Shown piece after piece: positions 8,333-23,699 of a stretch of 64,000 nucleotides of DNA; within the stretch, counting starts at the first letter, position 1, and each line of letters starts with the position of its first letter. The notes below the pieces were generated by a model. The model had not been told where the DNA came from, did no database searches, and saw nothing but the letters and a program-made list of their open reading frames with translations. The stretch lies in assembly GCF_900111925.1 (NCBI RefSeq), contig NZ_FOKA01000016.1, positions 1 through 64,000 of the forward strand, in the 5' to 3' direction. Origin of the DNA: Cellulomonas marina. Its GTDB lineage: Bacteria > Actinomycetota > Actinomycetes > Actinomycetales > Cellulomonadaceae. The position numbers and the translations under genes are program-made.

Positions 8333-8452
8333 TCAGGACACGTCGTCGGTGACCTCGGCCCAGAGCTCGCGCTCGTCGCGGTCCTGGGCGTACCGCTGGT
8401 ACGCGCCGTACGCGACGGCGCCCAGCGCCGCCACGAGGAGCAGCCTCTTCAC
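8333..8452 (-). CDS. DLW-39 family small protein
   Basis: A 39-residue protein starting VKRLLLVAALGAVAYGAYQR: one predicted membrane segment (about 3-17) followed by a charged tail rich in Asp, Glu and Arg that ends TDDVS. Length and position, between tRNA-Ile and tRNA-Ala downstream of gyrA, match the DLW-39 family of actinobacteria, whose function is unknown. The GTG at 8452 has a perfect AGGAGG ribosome binding site, which decides the start. Confidence 0.85.
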   Translation of the reverse strand: MKRLLLVAALGAVAYGAYQRYAQDRDERELWAEVTDDVS

Positions 8453-8477
8453 CGGACCTCCTGGAGGGGGGAGTGCG

Positions 8478-8551
8478 TGGGCCTAACAGGACTTGAACCT
8501 GTGACCTCTTCCTTATCAGGGAAGCGCTCTAACCGTCTGAGCTATAGGCCC
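8478..8551 (-). tRNA. tRNA-Ile (anticodon GAT)
   Basis: A 74-nt cloverleaf. The acceptor GGGCCTA (ending at 8551) pairs with TAGGCCC, the anticodon loop CTGATAA gives GAT, and the T-arm contains GGTTCAAGTCC. CCA is not encoded. It is followed by the DLW-39 gene and tRNA-Ala. Confidence 0.97.
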
Positions 8552-8646
8552 GTGGCACGGTCCGACCCGGGGGCCGCGTGCGCCGGACGAGAGTACCCCA
8601 GCCCGTGCACCCGCCCCAAACCGGCGTCGTGCCGCCGACGACGAGG

Positions 8647-9272
8647 TCAGTCGTCCGTCATCGTGACGTGCAGCCCGCCGACGAGCGCCGCCACGAGGTT
8701 GTACAGGAACGCGCCGATCGTCGCGATGGCCGTCAGCAGCACGACGTCGATCACCGCGACCAGCATCGCCGCCGACACCACCCGCGGGAACCGCAGGTAG
8801 TCCAGGACGTTGATGGTCGTCGCGTCGCCCACGACCGTGGTGATGAGCTCGTCGACCTGCGCGAAGACGCCCAGCCCGTCCAGCGTCAGCCACAGCACCG
8901 CCGTCGCGACGACGATGATGATGCCCACCGCGAAGGACAGCAGGAACGACAGCTTCATGACCGACCACGGGTCGACCCGCGAGATCGCCAGGCGCACCCG
9001 CCGGGGACCGGGCACGGCCTGCCGCGGCGCGGAGGAGGCCGCCGGACGACCCGCGGCCGGCGTGGCACCCGCGGTCGGCGAGCCGCCGACGGGCACCTCG
9101 GCCGGCGGGACCGCCGAGCTGCCGGAACTGGCCGTGCGCGGGCCCGTGCTGGTCTGGCTCATGGGCCCGTCCTTCGCGTCACCGGCGCCGGCCCGTCCGG
9201 CGTCGTCGGTCGTCCCGGGGCGCGGCACCACCGAGGTGCGCAGCGGACGTCCCTGCGGGGGCGTGGGTGTGC

Positions 9273-9276
<4 letters not shown>
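8647..9276 (-). CDS. DUF3566 transmembrane protein
   Basis: A 209-residue membrane protein. A Pro/Ala/Gly/Ser-rich cytoplasmic N-terminus of about 90 residues precedes the DUF3566 domain ([22 protein letters not shown]), which has two hydrophobic segments at about 107-130 and 165-190. Members are encoded directly downstream of gyrA across actinobacteria; the molecular role is not established. The GTG at 9276 overlaps the gyrA stop (GTGA), so it is translationally coupled to gyrA. Confidence 0.92.
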
Positions 9277-11969
<2,693 letters not shown>

Positions 11970-12046
11970 GGGAGTCCTTCGTCAGGGTCGAGGGGGAGGT
12001 CGTCGGGGCCGGCGCCCGGGTGCTGCCGCACCCGCCGGCGGCCCGC

Positions 12047-14239
<2,193 letters not shown>

Positions 14240-14303
14240 TCACCCCGGGACGTCCGTGTTCGCGGCTCTGGCAGGGTGCCAGCGCGCGGCTGTGAACCTC
14301 TGA

Positions 14304-14309
14304 AGTCTA
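14304..14309 (-). promoter_or_regulatory. Possible gyrB -10 element
   Basis: TAGACT on the minus strand lies 130 bp upstream of the gyrB GTG, within the 185-bp gap between the DUF721 gene and gyrB. No convincing -35 was found. Confidence 0.35.
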
Positions 14310-14358
14310 CTCCCCCCGCACGCGTTTTCCCGGCTGCGGGGCCGCCTGGGGACGGGGC

Positions 14359-15000
14359 CTAGCCCCAGGTGTCCCGGGGGCCACGCCCGCGCACGGACCG
14401 GGGGCCCCGGCCGAAGCCCGGTCCGGTCGGCCCCAGCACCGTCACCTCCACGACGACGCCCTCCCCGACGGTCTGCGCCAGCCGGCCCAGCAACGTGGGT
14501 GCCAGCAGCCGCATCTGCGCGGCCCAGGCGGTGGAGTCGGTCCGCACGACGAGCTCCCCGCCGCCGAACCGCTCGACCACGCAGTGCTCGGCGACCTGCG
14601 GCCCGACGATGTCCGCCCAGCGTCCGACGACCCCGCCGACGAGGACGTCCTGCCGCCAGCCGGCCTCGTCGAGCAGACGCCCGAGCGTGGCGGCGACCGG
14701 TTGCGGGTCGCGGGCCGAGGGGTGGGCCCCGCTGCCGCCCGCCGCGGCCTCCGCCTGCCGCTCGGCGATCGCCAGCGCGGTGCGGCGCGGCGGGTCCCCG
14801 GGCCGCAGGCCGCGGGCGCGCGCGGCGGCCCGGGCACGGTTGAGCGCGGCCGCTGCCACGGTGGCGGGCGGCGTCAGCTCGACGAGCAGCCCCACCGGCG
14901 CCCCGGGCCCGGCGACCGGGCGTCCCGCCGACGTCGGTGCCGGGCCGGCGGCCGAGCCGGGCGCCGATCCTGCTCCCGGATCCGGGTCACGCCCCGGCAC
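14359..15000 (-). CDS. DUF721/DciA-like protein
   Basis: A 213-residue protein. The N-terminal half is Pro/Ala/Gly-rich. The C-terminal DUF721 domain (about 105-195) includes [30 protein letters not shown] and the conserved tryptophan in [12 protein letters not shown]721 includes the DciA helicase-loading proteins, so a role in loading the replicative helicase is plausible; actinobacterial proof is less direct. The GTG at 15000 lies inside the last codons of recF (14-bp overlap), as is usual for the dnaA-dnaN-recF-DUF721-gyrB cluster. Confidence 0.88.
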   Translation of the reverse strand: MPGRDPDPGAGSAPGSAAGPAPTSAGRPVAGPGAPVGLLVELTPPATVAAAALNRARAAARARGLRPGDPPRRTALAIAERQAEAAAGGSGAHPSARDPQPVAATLGRLLDEAGWRQDVLVGGVVGRWADIVGPQVAEHCVVERFGGGELVVRTDSTAWAAQMRLLAPTLLGRLAQTVGEGVVVEVTVLGPTGPGFGRGPRSVRGRGPRDTWG

Positions 15001-16288
15001 GCGTGACCGTCCCGTCGCGGACGTCCACCCGCGCCCCGACGAGGGGCGCCGGCACGTCCTCGGCCACCGCCGCGGTGATGAGCACCTGCCGCGCCGGCGC
15101 GACGAGGGCCGCCAGCCGTGCACGCCGGCGGGCGTCGAGCTCGGCGAAGACGTCGTCGAGGACGAGCACGGGCTCGCCGTCGGGCCGGTCGTCGAAGACC
15201 CAGCCCTCCTCGTCGTCGGGCACGGGCACGCCCTCCCGGTGCACGGAGCCCGGCCCGGACAGCAGCCGCCAGGACGCCAGCCGCAGCGCGAGCGCGACGG
15301 ACCAGGACTCGCCGTGGCTGGCGTACCCCTTCGCAGGCAGCCCGCCGAGGGTGAGGACGAGGTCGTCGCGGTGCGGCCCGACGAGGGACACGCCCCGCTC
15401 GACCTCCTTCCCGCGCAGGCGCGCCATGGCCTCGAGCAGCCGGCCCTCGACGAGCACGGGGTCGAGCCCACGCGCGTCGTCGCCCTGTCCCGGTGGGTCG
15501 TCCACCGGCCCGGCACCCGCCGCGTCCCGGGGACCGCGGCCGTCAGGCCCGTCCTCGAGCGCGGCGTCGACCGAGGCCCGGTACTCGAGCACCAGCGCCC
15601 CCTGCCCCGAGCTGACCTGCTCGTACGCGTGCGCGGCCAGCGGCTGCAGCGCACGGACCAGCCGCCGTCGCGCCACGACGAGCTGCGCGCCGACCGCGGC
15701 CAGCTTCGCGTCCCACACGTCGAGGGTGCGCAGGTCGGGGGCGGCACGGGAGGACCGCGACGCGGCGGCCGCCGACTTCAGGAGCGCCGAGCGCTGGCGC
15801 AGCACCCGCTCGTAGTCCGTGACCGTGCCGGCCAGCCGAGGCGTGAGCTGCACCGACAGCTCGTCGAGGAACCGCCGCCGCCCGTCCGGGTCCCCCTTGA
15901 CGAGCGCCAGGTCCTCCGGCGCGAAGAGCACCGAGCGCAGGATGCCGAGCACCTCGCGCGCGCGACCCGGCGACCCGCCGTTGATGCGGGCACGGTTCGC
16001 CCTGCCCGGCGTGACCTCGACCTCGAGCAACGAGGCACGCGGCTGCCCGGGGTCGATCTCCCGCACCACGCGGGTGCGCACCACGGCGCGGCTCGTGCCG
16101 TGCCGGACGAGCGCGGCGTCGGTCGGCACCCGGTGGCTGCCGAGCGTCGCCACGTACCCGACCGCCTCCACGAGGTTCGTCTTGCCCTGGCCGTTGGGCC
16201 CGACGAGCGCCGTCACCCCGGGGTCGAGCGGCAGCTCGACGGAGGGCCAGGAGCGGAAGTCGGTGACGGACAGGTGCGCGACGTACAT
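14987..16288 (-). CDS. recF: DNA repair ATPase RecF
   Basis: A 433-residue SMC-like ATPase that acts at single-strand gaps with RecO and RecR. Walker A GPNGQGKT is at 30-37, and the C-terminal signature and Walker B region reads [14 protein letters not shown] Gly/Asp-rich insertion ([19 protein letters not shown]) lies between the coiled-coil region and the C-terminal ATPase half. The ATG at 16288 gives [14 protein letters not shown], the normal RecF start. It overlaps the DUF721 gene. Confidence 0.97.
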   Translation of the reverse strand: MYVAHLSVTDFRSWPSVELPLDPGVTALVGPNGQGKTNLVEAVGYVATLGSHRVPTDAALVRHGTSRAVVRTRVVREIDPGQPRASLLEVEVTPGRANRARINGGSPGRAREVLGILRSVLFAPEDLALVKGDPDGRRRFLDELSVQLTPRLAGTVTDYERVLRQRSALLKSAAAASRSSRAAPDLRTLDVWDAKLAAVGAQLVVARRRLVRALQPLAAHAYEQVSSGQGALVLEYRASVDAALEDGPDGRGPRDAAGAGPVDDPPGQGDDARGLDPVLVEGRLLEAMARLRGKEVERGVSLVGPHRDDLVLTLGGLPAKGYASHGESWSVALALRLASWRLLSGPGSVHREGVPVPDDEEGWVFDDRPDGEPVLVLDDVFAELDARRRARLAALVAPARQVLITAAVAEDVPAPLVGARVDVRDGTVTRAGA

Positions 16289-16361
16289 CTCGGGGAGGGC
16301 GGTCGGGGTGAGGTGCGGGCGGCGGGGCGGGTGCGCGGGGCTCAGCGCGTGCGGGGCGCCG

Positions 16362-17273
16362 TCACTCCGGCGGCATGGTGACGCCGGGCTTGGCGGCGTG
16401 CACGGCGTGGCCGCCGAACTGCTGGCGCAGCGCGGCGACGGCCTTCATCGCCGGCGACTGCTCCTGGCGCGAGGAGAAGCGGGCGAACAGGGCGGCGGAG
16501 ATGACGGGGACCGGCACGGCGGCGTCGATCGCCTCGTCCACCGTCCAGCGCCCCTCGCCGGAGTCCTCGACCCAGTCGTCGATCTCGCCCAGGCCCGGGT
16601 CGGACTCGAGCGCCTGGACGAGGAGGTCGAGCAGCCAGGACCGCACGACGGTCCCGCGCGTCCAGGCCTTCATCGTGCCGGTCACGTCCGTGACCAGGTC
16701 CTTCGCCGCCAGCAGCTCGTAGCCCTCGGCGTACGCCTGCATGAGGCCGTACTCGATGCCGTTGTGGACCATCTTGGCGAAGTGACCGGCGCCGACGGTC
16801 CCCGCGTGCACGAAGCCCTCCGCGCGCGGGCCCTCGGGGCGCAGCGCGTCGAAGACCGGCATGGCCTTCTCCACGAGCTCCGGCTCGCCGCCGACCATGA
16901 GGCCGTACCCGTTCTCCAGGCCCCACACGCCACCGGACACGCCGGCGTCGATGAAGCCGACACCCGTGCGGCCGAGCAGCTCCGCGTGCGGCTTGTCGTC
17001 GACGTAGTAGGAGTTCCCGCCGTCGATGACCACGTCGCCCGCGGTGAGCAGGCCGGCGAGGTCCTCGATCACGGCGTGGGTCACCTTGCCGGCGGGGACC
17101 ATCACCCAGACGACGCGCTCACCGGCCGGCAGGGCCGCGACGAGCTCCTCGAGGGAGGGCACGTCCGTGACGTCGGGGTTGCGGTCGTACCCCGTCACCT
17201 CGATGCCCGCGTTGCGCAGGCGCGTGCGCATGTTCGCGCCCATCTTGCCCAGGCCGACCAGACCGATGTGCAT
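16362..17273 (-). CDS. gnd: 6-phosphogluconate dehydrogenase, short decarboxylating form
   Basis: A 303-residue enzyme converting 6-phosphogluconate to ribulose 5-phosphate and CO2. The N-terminal Rossmann motif [12 protein letters not shown] is followed by the 6PGDH signature region ([20 protein letters not shown]) and the catalytic Lys-containing [14 protein letters not shown]. Length matches the short GntZ/YqeC-type subfamily found between dnaN and recF in actinobacteria. I start at ATG 17273; twelve upstream codons in frame lack homology. Confidence 0.95.
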   Translation of the reverse strand: MHIGLVGLGKMGANMRTRLRNAGIEVTGYDRNPDVTDVPSLEELVAALPAGERVVWVMVPAGKVTHAVIEDLAGLLTAGDVVIDGGNSYYVDDKPHAELLGRTGVGFIDAGVSGGVWGLENGYGLMVGGEPELVEKAMPVFDALRPEGPRAEGFVHAGTVGAGHFAKMVHNGIEYGLMQAYAEGYELLAAKDLVTDVTGTMKAWTRGTVVRSWLLDLLVQALESDPGLGEIDDWVEDSGEGRWTVDEAIDAAVPVPVISAALFARFSSRQEQSPAMKAVAALRQQFGGHAVHAAKPGVTMPPE

Positions 17274-17381
17274 GCTCGTTCGTCCTCCAGTGGTGGGTGG
17301 CCGTCCCACTGTGCCGCGCGGTGCGGCGCCCGGCGAGCGGGCGGCGCGGCCGTGGGCGGCGTGCGGGACGGGTCGAGCGGC

Positions 17382-18512
17382 TCAGCCGGCGAAGCGGATC
17401 GGCACCAGCAGGTACCGGTACTCCTGGGAGTCCTCGCCGTCGATGCTGTCCTGGCCCGTGAACTCCACGGGCTTGTTCGGGTGCGTGAAGGAGAGCCGCA
17501 CGAAGGGCGTGCTCAGGGCGCCGAGGCCGTCCTGCAGGAACTGCGGGTTGAACGCCACGGTGATGTCGTCGCCGACGAGCGTGGCCTCGAGCGCCTCCGA
17601 CGCCTGCGCGTCGTCGCCCTGGCCGGCGTCGAGGACGACCTGGCCCTGGCTGAACGCGAGGCGGATGGGCGTGTTGCGCTCGGCGACGAGGGCCACGCGC
17701 CGGGCGGCCTCCGCCAGGGCGTGCGTGGCCACCACGGCGTGGATGGGTGTCTCGTCGGGGAAGAGGCGCCGCACGGCGGGGTAGTCGCCGTCGACGAGGA
17801 GGCTCGTCGTCTGGCGGCCGCCGGCCTCGAAGCCGATGAGGTCCACCCCCGCGCCCGACGAGAGGCCGATCGTGACCGTCCCGCCGCCGCCGAGGGACTT
17901 CGCCGCGTCGGACAGCGTCCGGGCGCGCACGAGCGCGACCGTCGACAGGTCGGGCCGTGCGGGCTTCCACGTCATCTCGCGCAGGGCCAGCCGGTACCGG
18001 TCGGTGGCCAGCAGCGTCACGCGCTCGCCCTCGATCTCGACCCGGACCCCGGTGAGCAGCGGCAGGGTGTCGTCCCGGCTGGCGGCGACGGAGACCTGGG
18101 CCACCGCGTGCGTGAGCTCGTCGCCGTCGACCGTGCCGCTCGTCGCGGGCAGGGCCGGCAGCGCGGGGTAGTCCTCGACGGGCATCGTCAGGAGGGTGAA
18201 CCGCGAGGCGCCGCAGGTGAGCGTCACCTTCGTGCCCTCGAGCACCACGTCGACGGGCTTGCCGGGCAACGCGCGGCTGATCTCGGCCAGGAGCCGGCCG
18301 GAGACCAGGACCGTGCCCGCCTCGCTGACGTCGGCGGGCACCTGGGAGCGGGCGGAGACCTCGTAGTCGAACGACGAGAGCTGCAACGTGCCGGTCGTGT
18401 CGGCCTCGATGCGGACGCCCGCCAGCACCGGGACGGGCGGGCGCGTGGGGAGGCTGCGCGCCGTCCACGTCACGGCCTCGGCCAGGACGTCTCGTTCCAC
18501 CCGGAACCTCAT
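17382..18512 (-). CDS. dnaN: DNA polymerase III sliding clamp beta subunit
   Basis: A 376-residue clamp with three repeated clamp folds, starting MRFRVERDVLAEAV and ending QEYRYLLVPIRFAG. It dimerises into a ring that tethers polymerase to DNA, and its C-terminal pocket (MPVE-type and P-I-R elements) binds client proteins. It sits next to oriC and dnaA in the conserved order. The ATG at 18512 is the only start fitting the family. Confidence 0.98.
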   Translation of the reverse strand: MRFRVERDVLAEAVTWTARSLPTRPPVPVLAGVRIEADTTGTLQLSSFDYEVSARSQVPADVSEAGTVLVSGRLLAEISRALPGKPVDVVLEGTKVTLTCGASRFTLLTMPVEDYPALPALPATSGTVDGDELTHAVAQVSVAASRDDTLPLLTGVRVEIEGERVTLLATDRYRLALREMTWKPARPDLSTVALVRARTLSDAAKSLGGGGTVTIGLSSGAGVDLIGFEAGGRQTTSLLVDGDYPAVRRLFPDETPIHAVVATHALAEAARRVALVAERNTPIRLAFSQGQVVLDAGQGDDAQASEALEATLVGDDITVAFNPQFLQDGLGALSTPFVRLSFTHPNKPVEFTGQDSIDGEDSQEYRYLLVPIRFAG

Positions 18513-19170
18513 GCCACACCCCTCCGCCAGACCGGCCGTCGTCCGGGCGAACCTTACGCGAGCCGGGACCTCCGCCGGTCGGCCCCGACCCTGCCGCCGT
18601 CCGCCCTTCGCCGGTGTCCCATCGCCCCGTGGAGAGAGGTCTCTTCGTCGTCATCGCGGGTGTGCACCTTGTGGGCGACGAGGCGTCGGTGCAGGTCGGA
18701 GTGGCCGCGGACGTGTGGTTCGCCGGTGTGCGCGGCCTGGGTGCAGCGGTGGACGGGTGTGGACGGCGCTCGTGCCGTCCTGGTGCGTCCACGACGGCCG
18801 ACCGCGCTGTCCACAGGGCCGTCGCGTGTCGTCCACCTCTGTCCACAGCACGGTGCACAGGTGTGGGCAGTCGTCCCATGCGTCCTTCGACCGGTGGACG
18901 AACGTCGCGTGACCGGCAGGTGACCTGTGGACGGCTGTCCGGTGTGCCCGGATCGTCGGACCTGTCCTGCGTGGACACCCGGTCGAGGGCCGGCGTCGGG
19001 TGTCGCCCGTGATCAGAGCGTGATCCGGAGGCCGGAGCACCGGCGGGGCCGGGGGGTCGACGAGGAGGGCTCGACACGGGGAGGGCACGCGGGCCGTCGT
19101 CGGATACGTCGCTCCTATCCACAGGAGCCTGTGGACAGGTGTGGACAACGGGGGTGGGGAGGCGCGCGCC
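18513..19170. other. Chromosomal replication origin oriC (dnaN-dnaA intergenic region)
   Basis: The 658-bp gap between dnaN and dnaA holds many DnaA boxes (actinobacterial consensus TTGTCCACA) in both orientations. A perfect box is TGTGGACAA at 19140-19148. Near-perfect boxes are at 18807-18815, 18839-18847, 19115-19123 (CTATCCACA) and 19130-19138. Weaker ones are at 18758-18766 and 18926-18934. The last three at the dnaA side are densely packed. Position and box density identify oriC; no AT-rich unwinding element stands out by eye. Confidence 0.92.
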
Positions 19171-20844
19171 TCAGGCGCGCTGCTGCTGCTTGATGCGGTT
19201 CGTCAGCTCGGTCACCTGGTTGTAGATGGACCGACGCTCCGCCATGAGCTCGCGGATCTTGCGGTTGGCGTGCATGACCGTGGTGTGGTCCCGACCGCCG
19301 AACGCCTGCCCGATCTTCGGCAGGGACATGTCCGTGAGCTCGCGGCACAGGTACATGGCGATCTGACGGGCGTTGACGAGGACCCGCGAGCGGGAGGTCC
19401 CGCACAGCTCGTCGATGGACAGGCTGAAGTACGCCGCCGTCTGGCCGATGACCGTCGCCGCGGTGATCTCCGGCGTCTGCTCGTCGCTGATGAGGTCCCG
19501 CAGGACGATCTCCGCCAGCGACAGGTCCACCTGCTGGCGGTTGAGGTTGGCGAACGCGGTCACCCGGATGAGCGCGCCCTCGAGCTCGCGGATGTTGGTG
19601 GAGATGCGCGAGGCGATGTACTCGACGACGTCGTCGGGCGACTGCAGGGACTCGCTCGTCGCCTTCTTGCGCAGGATGGCGATGCGCGTCTCGAGGTCCG
19701 GCGGCTGCACGTCCGTGATGAGCCCCCACTCGAAGCGGGAGCGCATGCGGTCCTCGAAGCCGTTGAGCTGCTTCGGCGGCAGGTCGGAGGTGATGACGAC
19801 CTGCTTGTTCGCGTTGTGCAGGGTGTTGAACGTGTGGAAGAACTCCTCCATCGTCTGTTCCTTGCCCTGCAGGAACTGGATGTCGTCGATGAGGAGGACG
19901 TCCACCTCGCGGTAGCGGCGCTGGAACGCGCCGGCCTTGCCCTCGCCGATGGAGTTGATGAAGTCGTTCGTGAACTCCTCCGAGTTGACGAACCGCACGC
20001 GCACGCTGGGGTAGAGCGCCTGGGCGTAGTGGCCGATGGCGTGCAGCAGGTGCGTCTTGCCCAGGCCCGAGTCCCCGTAGATGAACAGCGGGTTGTAGGC
20101 CTTGGCGGGCGCCTCCGCGACCGCGACGGCGGCCGCGTGGGCGAAGCGGTTGGACGACCCCGGCACGAACGTCTCGAACGTGTACTTGGGGTTGAGCCGG
20201 CCGTTGTCCGCGGGCCGGCCGGGCCCGGCGGCCAGCGCCGGCGGACGCGCGCGGGGGGCGGGGTCGAAGGCGGCGTCGCCGCGGTACGCGTCGTGCTCCC
20301 GGTAGCCGTCGCCGTCGGGACGTCCGTGGCCGTCGAGCGCGGTCCGGCCGTCGGGGTAGGTCTCGGTCCGCCCACCGGGTCGCGTGCCGACCCGTCCGTC
20401 CGCGCGGGGTCCGTCGCCACGGGCACCGTCGGGTCGGGAGCCGTCGCCCCGGCGCAGGTCGTAGCCGTCCGCGTAGCGGTCGCCGCCGTAGCCGTCCGCC
20501 CGCCCGTTCCCGTACGCACCGCCGTCGTCGCCGTCGAGGGGGGCGGTGGTCTGCGTGGGGGTGGGCGCGGGGTCGTCGGGCATGGAGTCGTCGACCGTGA
20601 CGGCGATCCGGGCCTCGCGGCCGAGCACGTCCACGAGCGCCGCGACCACCTCGCCGCGGGTGCGCGTCTCGAGGAAGTCCTTCGTCAGCTCGTTGGGGAC
20701 GGCGAGCAGCATGGTGCCGTCGAGGAGCCCGAGGGGCCGCGCGAGACGGACGAACGCCAGCTGCCGCTGGGTGACGTCCTGGCTGCGTTCCAGCAGGTCG
20801 ACGGCCTGCCGCCACACCGCCGTGCTCTCGTCCGCCTGTGCCAA
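19171..20844 (-). CDS. dnaA: Replication initiator DnaA
   Basis: A 557-residue initiator. Domain I starts [18 protein letters not shown]. Domain II is long and Gly/Asp/Arg/Tyr-rich with DGR-like repeats (about 110-215), as in other actinobacteria. Domain III is the AAA+ ATPase ([10 protein letters not shown] at about 257, then LLIDDIQFL). Domain IV carries the DnaA signature [15 protein letters not shown]. The start is TTG 20844, supported by a GAGGG ribosome binding site just upstream and by domain I beginning there; the longer frame runs through DnaA boxes and is not credible. Boxes at 20898-20918 suggest autoregulation. Confidence 0.97.
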   Translation of the reverse strand: MAQADESTAVWRQAVDLLERSQDVTQRQLAFVRLARPLGLLDGTMLLAVPNELTKDFLETRTRGEVVAALVDVLGREARIAVTVDDSMPDDPAPTPTQTTAPLDGDDGGAYGNGRADGYGGDRYADGYDLRRGDGSRPDGARGDGPRADGRVGTRPGGRTETYPDGRTALDGHGRPDGDGYREHDAYRGDAAFDPAPRARPPALAAGPGRPADNGRLNPKYTFETFVPGSSNRFAHAAAVAVAEAPAKAYNPLFIYGDSGLGKTHLLHAIGHYAQALYPSVRVRFVNSEEFTNDFINSIGEGKAGAFQRRYREVDVLLIDDIQFLQGKEQTMEEFFHTFNTLHNANKQVVITSDLPPKQLNGFEDRMRSRFEWGLITDVQPPDLETRIAILRKKATSESLQSPDDVVEYIASRISTNIRELEGALIRVTAFANLNRQQVDLSLAEIVLRDLISDEQTPEITAATVIGQTAAYFSLSIDELCGTSRSRVLVNARQIAMYLCRELTDMSLPKIGQAFGGRDHTTVMHANRKIRELMAERRSIYNQVTELTNRIKQQQRA

Positions 20845-21341
20845 CGCCCTACCCTCGGTCTCGGTCCGTCCGGTGCCGGAGTCTCGCACGCGGTCGCCTG
20901 TCCACACAGTTGTCCACACCTGTGCGGAACGCGCGTACCACACGAGCGCTCGGGGGGACAGACCCTCCCCGGGCAGGTGCCGCACGGTGGCCGGCACCGG
21001 CAGGACCGGTGCGCCCCGTCCCGCCGGGGCGGGCAGCGACGAGCGATGATCGTAACGGCCCGTCGGGGCGCCGGGGGCCGTTCCGCCCGGCGACTTGCAC
21101 CCGATCCGGCGTGTCGGCGTGGAGGTCACCCGGGCGCGTGGTAGGCCGTGGTGGTTTGACCCGGCACGCGGCCGCGGCGTAACGTGGCCCAGCCTCGAAA
21201 GTGGCTCCTGCTGGCGTGCCCTGACGCCCGCGCACCGCTCCGCCGACGTGATCGTCGCGGCGCCGGGCGTCCGAGGAGCGGTCTCGCGAGGCACGACGCC
21301 CTCCGGCCGCGGCCGGCACCTTCGGAGCAGTGGAGTACCTC
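20845..21341. promoter_or_regulatory. dnaA-rpmH divergent control region with DnaA boxes
   Basis: A 497-bp gap. DnaA boxes at 20898-20906 (CTGTCCACA) and 20910-20918 (perfect TTGTCCACA) lie 54-74 bp upstream of the dnaA TTG, fitting autorepression. No other gene is visible apart from the rpmH promoter listed separately. Confidence 0.7.
21156..21185 (+). promoter_or_regulatory. rpmH operon promoter
   Basis: TTGACC (21156-21161), an 18-bp spacer and TAACGT (21180-21185) form a good housekeeping-sigma promoter. It faces rpmH and leaves a leader of about 150 nt. Confidence 0.65.
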
Positions 21342-21479
21342 GTGAGCAAGCGCACGTTCCAGCCGAACAACCGGCGCCGCGCCAAGACGCACGGCTTCCG
21401 CCTGCGGATGCGGACCCGCGCGGGCCGCGCCATCCTCGCGGCCCGTCGTCGCAAGGGTCGCGACGAGCTCTCGGCCTGA
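21342..21479 (+). CDS. rpmH: 50S ribosomal protein bL34
   Basis: A 45-residue, highly basic ribosomal protein. It reads [19 protein letters not shown] after a GTG start and ends [11 protein letters not shown], the standard bL34 pattern. The GTG is preceded by GGAGTACCTC. It is the first gene of the rpmH-rnpA-yidD-yidC-jag-rsmG group. Confidence 0.98.
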   Translation: MSKRTFQPNNRRRAKTHGFRLRMRTRAGRAILAARRRKGRDELSA

Positions 21480-21488
21480 CCCACCCCG

Positions 21489-21884
21489 GTGCTGCCCGCC
21501 CCGCACCGGATGCGCCGCTCTGCCGACTTCGAGCAGACGGTGCGCCGGGGGGCGCGCGGTGGCCGGACCACGCTGGTGGTCCACCTGACGACGACCGACC
21601 TCGGGCCGCAGGGCCCGGTGGTCGGTCTCGTCGTGTCCAGGGCCGTGGGGAACGCGGTCGTGCGCAACCGGGTGAAGCGGCGGTTGCGGGCCCTCGTCCG
21701 CGACCGGCTCGGCGACCTGCCGGCGGACGCGCGCGTCGTGGTGCGGGCCCTGGCGCCCGCGGCGGCGGCCTCCTCCGCCGACCTCGCGTCGGACCTGGAC
21801 GGCGGCCTGCGGACGGCGCGACGCCGGGCCGCGGAGGGGACGACGGGTGGTCGCGGCCGACGTGCGCCGGCGGTGACGTCGTGA
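21489..21884 (+). CDS. rnpA: Ribonuclease P protein component
   Basis: A 131-residue basic protein that assists RNase P RNA in tRNA 5' maturation. It begins [20 protein letters not shown] and holds the RNase P signature [13 protein letters not shown] at about 58-70. It starts at GTG 21489, nine bases after the rpmH stop. Its stop overlaps the yidD GTG. Confidence 0.96.
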   Translation: MLPAPHRMRRSADFEQTVRRGARGGRTTLVVHLTTTDLGPQGPVVGLVVSRAVGNAVVRNRVKRRLRALVRDRLGDLPADARVVVRALAPAAAASSADLASDLDGGLRTARRRAAEGTTGGRGRRAPAVTS

Positions 21885-22288
21885 CGGCTGCGACCGACGG
21901 GGCGCTCCGGCGTCTGGTGCGGGTCCCCGCCCGGGTGCTCGTGCGGCTGCTCGTCCTCGTCGTGCGCGCCTACCAGCTCCTCGTCTCGCCGATGACGCCG
22001 CCGTCCTGCCGCTATCACCCGTCGTGCTCGTCGTACGCCGTGGTGGCGCTGGAACGGCACGGGCTCCTGCGCGGCGGGTGGCTCGCGGTCCGACGGCTCG
22101 GCCGGTGCCACCCGTGGGCGGCCGGCGGTGTCGACGACGTGCCGGGAACCACCGAGGCCCGCGGGACGTCGGATGCGTGGGACACCGTCCCGGGCTCCAC
22201 GCCGTCGCCCACGTCGAGCGCCACGCGCTCTCCTGCTCCTACCGGCCGCTCGTCCGCGGGTCTCCCGCACGTGCACGCCGGGCACTGA
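21881..22288 (+). CDS. yidD: Membrane protein insertion efficiency factor YidD
   Basis: A 135-residue protein. The YidD core is at about 15-85: [29 protein letters not shown], then the conserved RLGRCHPW. It helps YidC-dependent membrane insertion. A Thr/Ser/Pro-rich C-terminal tail of about 45 residues extends beyond the usual family length. The GTG at 21881 overlaps the rnpA stop (GTGA). Confidence 0.95.
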   Translation: MTAATDGALRRLVRVPARVLVRLLVLVVRAYQLLVSPMTPPSCRYHPSCSSYAVVALERHGLLRGGWLAVRRLGRCHPWAAGGVDDVPGTTEARGTSDAWDTVPGSTPSPTSSATRSPAPTGRSSAGLPHVHAGH

Positions 22289-22312
22289 CACCGACCGAGG
22301 AGTACCTCCGAG

Positions 22313-23578
22313 ATGGACTGGTTCGACGCGCTGCTCTGGCCGATCATGCTGGCCGTGGCCTGGACGATGGTCCAGTTCCACACGCTGTTCACGGCGCTGG
22401 GGCTGTCCGAGACCGGGGGCGCCTCCTGGGTGCTGTCCATCGTCGGGCTCGTGATCGTCATGCGGATCATCCTGATCCCGCTGTTCTTCAAGCAGATCAA
22501 GGCGTCGCGTGGGCTGCAGATGCTCTCGCCGGAGCTGCAGGCGATCCAGAAGAAGTACAAGGGGAAGACGGACCAGGCGTCCCGCGAGGCCATGACCCGC
22601 GAGACGATGGAGCTCTATCGCAAGCACGGGACGAACCCGTTCTCCTCGTGCCTGCCGATCCTCGCGCAGTCCCCCATCTTCTTCGCGCTCTTCCGGGTGC
22701 TGAACTCGCTCAAGCTCCTCTCCGAGGGCGGGCAGGTCAACGGGCGTGACGGCATCGGTGCCCTCACCCGGGACCTCGCCTCGCAGGCGGAGGCGGCGAC
22801 GATCTTCGGCGCCCCGCTGTCGGGCACGTTCACGCTGGCCGGCGACAACGTCAGCACCCGCATCGTGACGGTGGTGCTCATCCTCGCGATGTCGGCCACG
22901 ACGTTCCTCACGCAGCGCCAGCTCACGATGAAGAACATGCCGCCCACGGCGCTCGAGGGCCCGATGGCGCAGCAGCAGAAGATGCTGCTGTACCTGATGC
23001 CCATCATCTTCGCCGTCTCGGGCATCAACTTCCCCATCGGCGTGCTCGTCTACTGGACGACGACGAACCTGTGGTCGATGGGCCAGCAGTTCTACACGAT
23101 CCGCAAGATGCCGGCGCCGGGGTCGCAGGCGGAGCGGGCGCTCAAGGAGCGGCAGGCCCGCAAGCGCGCGGCCAAGGGGCTCCCGCTCGAGGAGCCGCCG
23201 GCCGCCGGCGTCGTCGTCGAGGACAAGCCGCGCGGCCAGCGCGAGCAGCCCAAGCGCAAGGACCGCGCCGCCCGTCCGGGCGGTGCCGCCGGCACCGGCA
23301 CCCCCCGGCCGCGGCCGGCGGGCTCGTCGGGCGGGTCCGCGACCGGTGGCACCCCGCGCCCGCGTCCGGCCGGTCAGGCGGGGGCGCCGGGGGGCGGCGG
23401 AGCAGGTTCGACGAAGGCGTCCGGCGGGTCGTCGGCCGCACGCCCGGGGTCGGGCGCGTCGGCCTCCGGCCAGCCGCGCAAGCGGCCGCCCGGCCAGGGT
23501 CAGCGCACGCCGCGACCGCGCCCCGCGGGCGACGCGGGTCCGTCCGGGCGCGGGCCCGGTCAGAGCCAGACGGACTGA
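22313..23578 (+). CDS. yidC: Membrane protein insertase YidC
   Basis: A 421-residue insertase of the Oxa1/YidC family. An N-terminal segment (about 8-28) precedes membrane segments at about 38-58, 110-125, 190-207 and 225-250. The hydrophilic-groove arginine is in VIVMRIILIPLFF at about 50. The C-terminal 120 residues are a basic, Pro/Gly/Arg-rich tail that may contact ribosomes. The ATG follows GAGGAGTACCTCCGAG. It is downstream of yidD with a 24-bp gap. Confidence 0.97.
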   Translation: MDWFDALLWPIMLAVAWTMVQFHTLFTALGLSETGGASWVLSIVGLVIVMRIILIPLFFKQIKASRGLQMLSPELQAIQKKYKGKTDQASREAMTRETMELYRKHGTNPFSSCLPILAQSPIFFALFRVLNSLKLLSEGGQVNGRDGIGALTRDLASQAEAATIFGAPLSGTFTLAGDNVSTRIVTVVLILAMSATTFLTQRQLTMKNMPPTALEGPMAQQQKMLLYLMPIIFAVSGINFPIGVLVYWTTTNLWSMGQQFYTIRKMPAPGSQAERALKERQARKRAAKGLPLEEPPAAGVVVEDKPRGQREQPKRKDRAARPGGAAGTGTPRPRPAGSSGGSATGGTPRPRPAGQAGAPGGGGAGSTKASGGSSAARPGSGASASGQPRKRPPGQGQRTPRPRPAGDAGPSGRGPGQSQTD

Positions 23579-23699
23579 GGCGACGGGGCGGCGTCGCCGC
23601 CCGTCGCGGTGCCTCCCGTCACGGGAGCGCGCAGGGGACGGCGTCCCCACCCGACCTCCGCCGGGACGACCCGGCAGCACGACGAACGGAGACACGACG

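Noticed and set aside
20845..21294. A 707-residue N-terminally extended DnaA
   Set aside because: The extra residues run through DnaA boxes and are not DnaA-like; the TTG at 20844 has a ribosome binding site and begins domain I.
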